This document shows, one piece after another, positions 60,024-64,000 of a stretch of DNA of 64,000 bases. How positions within the stretch are numbered: position 1 is the stretch's first letter; every line of letters starts with the position of its first letter. A program made the position numbers and the translations under genes. Below the pieces are notes generated by a model, which worked only from the letters and a program-made list of their open reading frames with translations, did not search any database and was not told where the DNA came from. This DNA is from an uncultured Rubrobacteraceae bacterium (GTDB taxonomy: Bacteria > Actinomycetota > Rubrobacteria > Rubrobacterales > Rubrobacteraceae): NCBI GenBank assembly GCA_902806095.1, contig CADCVF010000011.1, forward strand, positions 30,635 to 94,634, read 5' to 3'.

Positions 60024-60893
60024 TTAACCGAACCGTCCCGTCACGTAGTCCTCCGTCTCCTTACGTTCGGGGTTCGAGAACATCTTCTCCGTCTCGTCGA
60101 ACTCCCAGAGCTGCCCTGGGTCGCCCATGTTCTCGATGTAGAAAAAGCCCGTGTAGTCAGAGATGCGGGCCGCCTGCTGCATGTTGTGCGTCACGATCAC
60201 CACCGTGTAGTCCTGCTTGAGCTGGTCCATGGTGTCCTCGATCTTCTGGGTCGAGACAGGGTCGAGCGCGCTCGCTGGCTCGTCCATCAGGATCACCTCG
60301 GGCTCGACGGCCAGGGTGCGCGCGATGCAAAGACGCTGCTGCTGGCCGCCTGAGAGCCCGTGCCCGCTCTCCTTGAGGCGGTCTTTGACCTCCTCCCAGA
60401 GGGCGGCATGCTTTAAGGAGCGTTCGACCAGCTCGTCCATGTCGCCGCGGTAGCCGTTGATCCTGGCCCCCCACGCCACGTTCTCGTAGATGGACTTGGA
60501 GAACGGGTTGGGCTTCTGGAAGACCATCCCCACGCGGCGCCGGATGACAACAGGGTCCGAGGTCTTGGCGTAGATATCCTGCTCGCCGAGCATCACGTGC
60601 CCTTCTGCGCGCGCGCCAGGGATCACCTCGTGCATCCGGTTCAAACAACGTATGAAGGTGCTCTTACCACAACCAGACGGCCCAATGAGCGCTGTCACCT
60701 TGTTGGCCTGGATATCTATGCTCACATCCGTGACGGCCTTGAAAGAGCCGTAGAACGCCGAGAGGTCCTGGATCTTCATGCCCAGGGTGAGACCGTCGCC
60801 AGGCGCTGCGCCATCGCCCTTCTTCCTCGCGTCGCGCTGGTCCCTCGACACCTCGGACACCTTCCGCTCCCTCCCGGTCTTCTCAGTCTCCAC
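60024..60893 (-). CDS. pstB: Phosphate ABC transporter ATP-binding protein
   Basis: The 289-residue ATPase is PstB: Walker [39 protein letters not shown], signature [59 protein letters not shown] 60893 gives a 35-residue charged N-terminal extension not found in most PstB; GTG 60860 with GGAG six nt upstream is a likelier start. Confidence 0.96.
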   Translation of the reverse strand: METEKTGRERKVSEVSRDQRDARKKGDGAAPGDGLTLGMKIQDLSAFYGSFKAVTDVSIDIQANKVTALIGPSGCGKSTFIRCLNRMHEVIPGARAEGHVMLGEQDIYAKTSDPVVIRRRVGMVFQKPNPFSKSIYENVAWGARINGYRGDMDELVERSLKHAALWEEVKDRLKESGHGLSGGQQQRLCIARTLAVEPEVILMDEPASALDPVSTQKIEDTMDQLKQDYTVVIVTHNMQQAARISDYTGFFYIENMGDPGQLWEFDETEKMFSNPERKETEDYVTGRFG

Positions 60894-60926
60894 TAGGCTA
60901 ACACCTTTCTTTCGGGTAAACCGCCA

Positions 60927-61850
60927 CTACGAACGCTGCTGGTACCTGTTTCGCAGCCAGATCGCGAACGAGTTCGCCAAGAGCAGCACAGCCATGGCCA
61001 CCACTATGCCTGCCGCGGCGGAGTCCTGGAAGATCTGCTGCGGGCGGCTGATCCAGTCGTAGATCTGGGTGGGCAGCGCCATGTAGCCGTCGAACGGTCC
61101 CGCGGTGGCGTACGTCTGGTACAGCGAGACCCCGACGACCAGGATAGGGGCCGCCTCGCCGATAGCCCGCGAGAGCGCCAGGATGATGCCCGTAAGAGCG
61201 CCAGGCAGCGCCATCGGGAGCAGGTGGCTCCAGATCACCTCCCACTTCGTCGCCCCGAGCGCATAGCCACCCTCTCTGATAGCACCGGGGATGGCCCGCA
61301 ACGCCTCCCTTGTGGCGACGATAATGACCGGCAAGATGAGCAAACTCAGCGTGAGCGCGCCGGTGAGCACGCTACCGCCGCCCGTTACCGGCGCCAGGAG
61401 CTGTACGAAGATGCCGAGACCGAGCAGACCGTAGATCACCGAAGGGACCCCTGCGAGGTTGGAGATGTTGATCTCGATTATCCGGTTGATGCGCTTGTCC
61501 TCGGCGTACTCCTCGAGATACACCGCGGCCCCAAGCCCCAAAGGCACGCTTATCAGGGCCGTCAACCCGAGCAGCCACACCGACCCGATCAGCGCGGGGT
61601 AGATGCCCCCGTTCTCGGGGAAGATCTGCGACGGAAAGCTCGCCAGGAACTCCAGGCTCAGCATCGTGGAGCCGTCCCTGATCACGTCCACCAGCAACAC
61701 CGCAAGGACGGCGATGCCCACTAGCGAAGCCACCGTAACGAGCACGGTAAAGGCCCTGTCCAGACCGTACCGGGTGGCCATGGACGCCTTGAAATCTGGT
61801 CCTCCTGCGCCGCCCGTTTGCCGCTCGACTTTCGTGCTGCCCTGCGCCAT
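60927..61850 (-). CDS. pstA: Phosphate ABC transporter permease PstA
   Basis: The 307-residue protein has six hydrophobic helices, the PstA text LGLGAAVYLEEYAEDKRINR and the coupling loop ATREALRAIPGAIREGGYAL with GATKWEVIWSHLLPMALPG. ATG overlaps the pstC stop (TAATG). Confidence 0.96.
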   Translation of the reverse strand: MAQGSTKVERQTGGAGGPDFKASMATRYGLDRAFTVLVTVASLVGIAVLAVLLVDVIRDGSTMLSLEFLASFPSQIFPENGGIYPALIGSVWLLGLTALISVPLGLGAAVYLEEYAEDKRINRIIEINISNLAGVPSVIYGLLGLGIFVQLLAPVTGGGSVLTGALTLSLLILPVIIVATREALRAIPGAIREGGYALGATKWEVIWSHLLPMALPGALTGIILALSRAIGEAAPILVVGVSLYQTYATAGPFDGYMALPTQIYDWISRPQQIFQDSAAAGIVVAMAVLLLANSFAIWLRNRYQQRS

Positions 61851-62782
61851 TAGTAGGTCTCCCTGTATCGCCGGACAAACCAGTAACTCACGAGGTTGAG
61901 AACCAGGGTCATCAGGAACAGCGCCGACCCTACTGCGAATATCGATTTGTAGGTTACCGACTCGCGTGGGGTCTCCCCGCCGACAACCTGGACGATGTAA
62001 GCCGTCATCGCCTGCATACCTTCGAGAGGACTCCCGAACCAGTTCGCCTGCGCCCCCATCGCGATGGTCACTATCATCGTCTCTCCGATGGCGCGCGAGA
62101 TACCCAGGATCACGGCCGCCACGATCCCCGAGAGCGCCGCAGGCAGCACGACCTTCGTCGCCGTCTCGCGCTTGGTCGCGCCGAGGGCGTAGGCGCCTTC
62201 CCGTAGGGACCGCGGCACCGCGAAGATGGCGTCCTCGCTTACCGAGGCCACCGTCGGGATGATCATCACGCCCATGATGAGGCCGGCGGAGATCGCGTTG
62301 AAGGACTCTATGCCGGGGAAGACGCTGTCCCTAAAAAGCGGGGTGATGAACGTCAGGGCGAAGTACCCGTAGACCACCGTCGGCACGCCGGCCAGGATCT
62401 CAAGGGCCGGCTTGAGCCACTGCCGCAAGCCACTCGGGGCGTACTCGCTGAGGTAGATGGCCGTGAGCAGCCCTATCGGGAGCGCTACGGCTATGGCGAT
62501 GATGGTCGCCACCAGCGTGCCGTAGACGAGCGGCAGGACACCGAAATCGCCCTGCGTCGGCGCCCACCGCGTCGAGGTCAGAAACTCCACCACTGAGACC
62601 TCAAGGAAGAACCGCAGAGTCTCCTCGAAGAGCACGATTACGATCCCGAACGTAGTAAAGATCGACAGGTACGCGCAGGCCGTGAGAAAGACCTTTATGA
62701 CGCGCTCCCTTGCCTCCCTGGCGCGGCTATTGCGCTTCCAGGCGTCCGTCCCTGACCTCGTACCTTCCGCCCTAATCGCCAA
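61850..62782 (-). CDS. pstC: Phosphate ABC transporter permease PstC
   Basis: The 310-residue protein has six helices with [40 protein letters not shown] and the coupling loop [23 protein letters not shown] start at 62782 with GGAGGG upstream. It follows pstS after a hairpin. Confidence 0.96.
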   Translation of the reverse strand: MAIRAEGTRSGTDAWKRNSRAREARERVIKVFLTACAYLSIFTTFGIVIVLFEETLRFFLEVSVVEFLTSTRWAPTQGDFGVLPLVYGTLVATIIAIAVALPIGLLTAIYLSEYAPSGLRQWLKPALEILAGVPTVVYGYFALTFITPLFRDSVFPGIESFNAISAGLIMGVMIIPTVASVSEDAIFAVPRSLREGAYALGATKRETATKVVLPAALSGIVAAVILGISRAIGETMIVTIAMGAQANWFGSPLEGMQAMTAYIVQVVGGETPRESVTYKSIFAVGSALFLMTLVLNLVSYWFVRRYRETY

Positions 62783-62816
62783 CCAAAACCCTCCGAAACC
62801 TCGTGATCAGAAAGAT

Positions 62817-62842
62817 GGGGACCGGCATAGGAGCCGGCCCCC
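62817..62842 (-). terminator. Attenuating hairpin between pstS and pstC
   Basis: On the minus strand GGGGGCCGGC and GCCGGTCCCC (62833-62842, 62817-62826, one bulged/mismatched base, 6-nt loop), followed by ATCTTTC. Placed just after the binding-protein gene it would raise pstS mRNA over the permease genes, as in many importers. Confidence 0.55.
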
Positions 62843-62876
62843 TATGTTACAAGCAGACCCGTCCCGGTACAAACGG

Positions 62877-63914
62877 TTACTTCGACTGCTTGAGAGCCGT
62901 CTCCAGGTCCCCGCCCTTGGGCTCTCCTGCCTCGGTAAACACGGTGCCTGTGGTGCGGTCCTCGTACTGGGCGCGCGATTCCTGTGACAGGCTGCTTGGC
63001 AGCGTCACGTACTTCGCGGCCTGCACGAGCCGGTCGAGGTTCTGCTCAGAGAGGTAGAAGTCCACAAAGGGCTTGACGGCCTTGTTGTTCTTGAGCGCGT
63101 CGGTGCTCACGTAGATGAACAACGGGCGGGAGAGCAGATACTCACCGGAGCGGATGGTCTCCTCGGTGGGCTTGACGCCGTCAAGAGAGAGCAGCTTGAG
63201 CGTGTCGCGGTTGCTCACGTAGTAGGAGTAGCCGAAATAGCCGAGCGCATTCTCGTCTCCGGAGACCCCCTGCACGAGCACGTTGTCGTCCTCGCTGGCC
63301 TCGTAGTCGGACCGGTTGACTTCCTCCTCATTCCCCACGATAAACTCGTTGAAGAACTCGTAAGTACCCGACTCGGTGCCTGGACCATAGAGGCTGAGCT
63401 CCCTGTCGGGCCAGTCGGAGCGCACCTGACTCCAACTCGTGATCTTACCCTCCGCGGCCGGCTCCCACATCGTCTTGAGCTCCTCACTCGTGACGTCGGT
63501 AGCCCAGTCGTTCTGCTTGTTGACGACGATCGAGATACCGTCGTAAGCGACCGGGATCTCGATGAACTCGACCCCGTTCTCCTCGCACACAGGCACCTCC
63601 TCGGCCACGTCTATGGGCCTGGAAGCGTCCGAGATCTGGGTGTCGCCCTGGCAGAAGGCCTCGAAGCCGTCACTGGTCCCCGCGCCGCCGACCTCGATGC
63701 GCGCCTCCGGATTCTCCTCCCGGAACAACTCAGCCGCAGCCTGCGTAATCGGCTGCACGGTGCTTGAGCCCTCGATGTTGATAGTACCTGAGATCTGCCC
63801 ACCGCCCCCGCCGCCTTCGCCGCCGCCAGCACTTCCGCCGCAGGCGGCCAAAACCAACGACAGCGCCAGAACTGACATCGCAGTCAACAGCCTCGAACGC
63901 GCGATCCTACTCAA
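62877..63914 (-). CDS. pstS: Phosphate-binding protein PstS
   Basis: The 345-residue lipoprotein has a signal peptide (LLTAMSVLALSLVLAACGG, lipobox LAAC), a Gly-rich linker, and the phosphate-binding text INIEGSSTVQPITQAAAELF, AGTSDGFEAFCQGDTQISDA, YDGISIVVNKQNDW and LYGPGTESGTYEFFNEFIVG. TTG 63912-63914 has GGGAG 8 nt upstream; the open frame to 63953 has no SD and spoils the signal peptide. No clear Pho box upstream in the 86 nt left. Confidence 0.95.
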   Translation of the reverse strand: MSRIARSRLLTAMSVLALSLVLAACGGSAGGGEGGGGGGQISGTINIEGSSTVQPITQAAAELFREENPEARIEVGGAGTSDGFEAFCQGDTQISDASRPIDVAEEVPVCEENGVEFIEIPVAYDGISIVVNKQNDWATDVTSEELKTMWEPAAEGKITSWSQVRSDWPDRELSLYGPGTESGTYEFFNEFIVGNEEEVNRSDYEASEDDNVLVQGVSGDENALGYFGYSYYVSNRDTLKLLSLDGVKPTEETIRSGEYLLSRPLFIYVSTDALKNNKAVKPFVDFYLSEQNLDRLVQAAKYVTLPSSLSQESRAQYEDRTTGTVFTEAGEPKGGDLETALKQSK

Positions 63915-64000
63915 TACGTACACTCCCTTCTCTCCATCACGGTTCCACGCCACGAGCGCAAGATCCTCGACCGAAACATCCAGGACCGTCTCACTCGACT

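Noticed and set aside
1-64000. tRNA or rRNA genes
   Set aside because: I looked for T-loop-like GGTTCGAATCC stretches and rRNA text and saw none that could be supported.

Overview
The window is a 64 kb piece of a high-GC bacterial chromosome. An InhA-type enoyl-ACP reductase (fabI), many GTG/TTG starts, promoters that abut start codons, a GatCAB amidotransferase, a carotenoid pair and two oligopeptide-type ABC systems suggest a deep-branching actinobacterium, most likely Rubrobacter or a close relative. That assignment is inference from gene content, not from a marker-gene comparison. No rRNA, tRNA, CRISPR array or intact transposase was seen.

Layout. 1-7.1 kb: a partial OppA-like lipoprotein, a GNAT acetyltransferase, an ECF sigma / zf-HC2 anti-sigma / beta-helix membrane protein operon, a Crp/Fnr regulator, an unknown gene and a YugP-like metallopeptidase. 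7.1-11.2 kb: a small DUF4160/DUF2442/zinc-site gene cluster beside a decayed copy of the acs 3' end, then acs and fabI. 11.4-14.7 kb: a secreted low-complexity protein and the replication/ribosome operon rpsF-rpsR-rplI-dnaB, without ssb. 14.7-21.1 kb: a LolD/MacB-like ATPase and FtsX permease, a membrane-anchored alpha/beta hydrolase and a PlsB-like acyltransferase. 21.3-23.9 kb: crtI-crtB (carotenoid synthesis). 23.9-29.8 kb: a SAM-I riboswitch controlling a homocysteine methyltransferase/MTHFR fusion and metH. 29.7-34.3 kb: a broken plasmanylethanolamine-desaturase-like gene, a DUF4230 protein, a YjzC-like small protein, serA and a class V aminotransferase. 34.6-43.9 kb: a GH20 beta-N-acetylhexosaminidase with a complete peptide-type ABC importer and a Gfo/Idh/MocA oxidoreductase, probably for uptake and intracellular cleavage of GlcNAc oligosaccharides. 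44.2-50.7 kb: a short divergent IlvD/Edd protein, gatB, an FHA-GGDEF protein, an HdeD-like protein and gatCA. 51-58 kb: a GH15 enzyme, a mercuric-reductase-like pseudogene, folD, a CBS-type family II pyrophosphatase and pcrA. 58-64 kb: a methyltransferase, an Rrf2 regulator and pstSCAB-phoU.

The most unusual feature is a family of modular intergenic repeats at eight places (about 1.65, 2.42, 11.16, 21.1, 31.1-31.4, 34.4, 47.9 and 48.8 kb). They are built from short direct words (GCTGACAA, GCTGAAAT and complements, 8-bp period) alternating with GC hairpins whose stem sequences change from copy to copy while staying complementary. Several blocks end in a long perfect hairpin next to a gene end, and one block supplies the stop codons of both convergent neighbours. 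Other notable points are an AUC-like start for rpsF, a riboswitch platform that appears to mask the ribosome-binding site, several leaderless promoters, palindromes lying on two promoters, and three gene remnants (acs, carF-like, merA-like).
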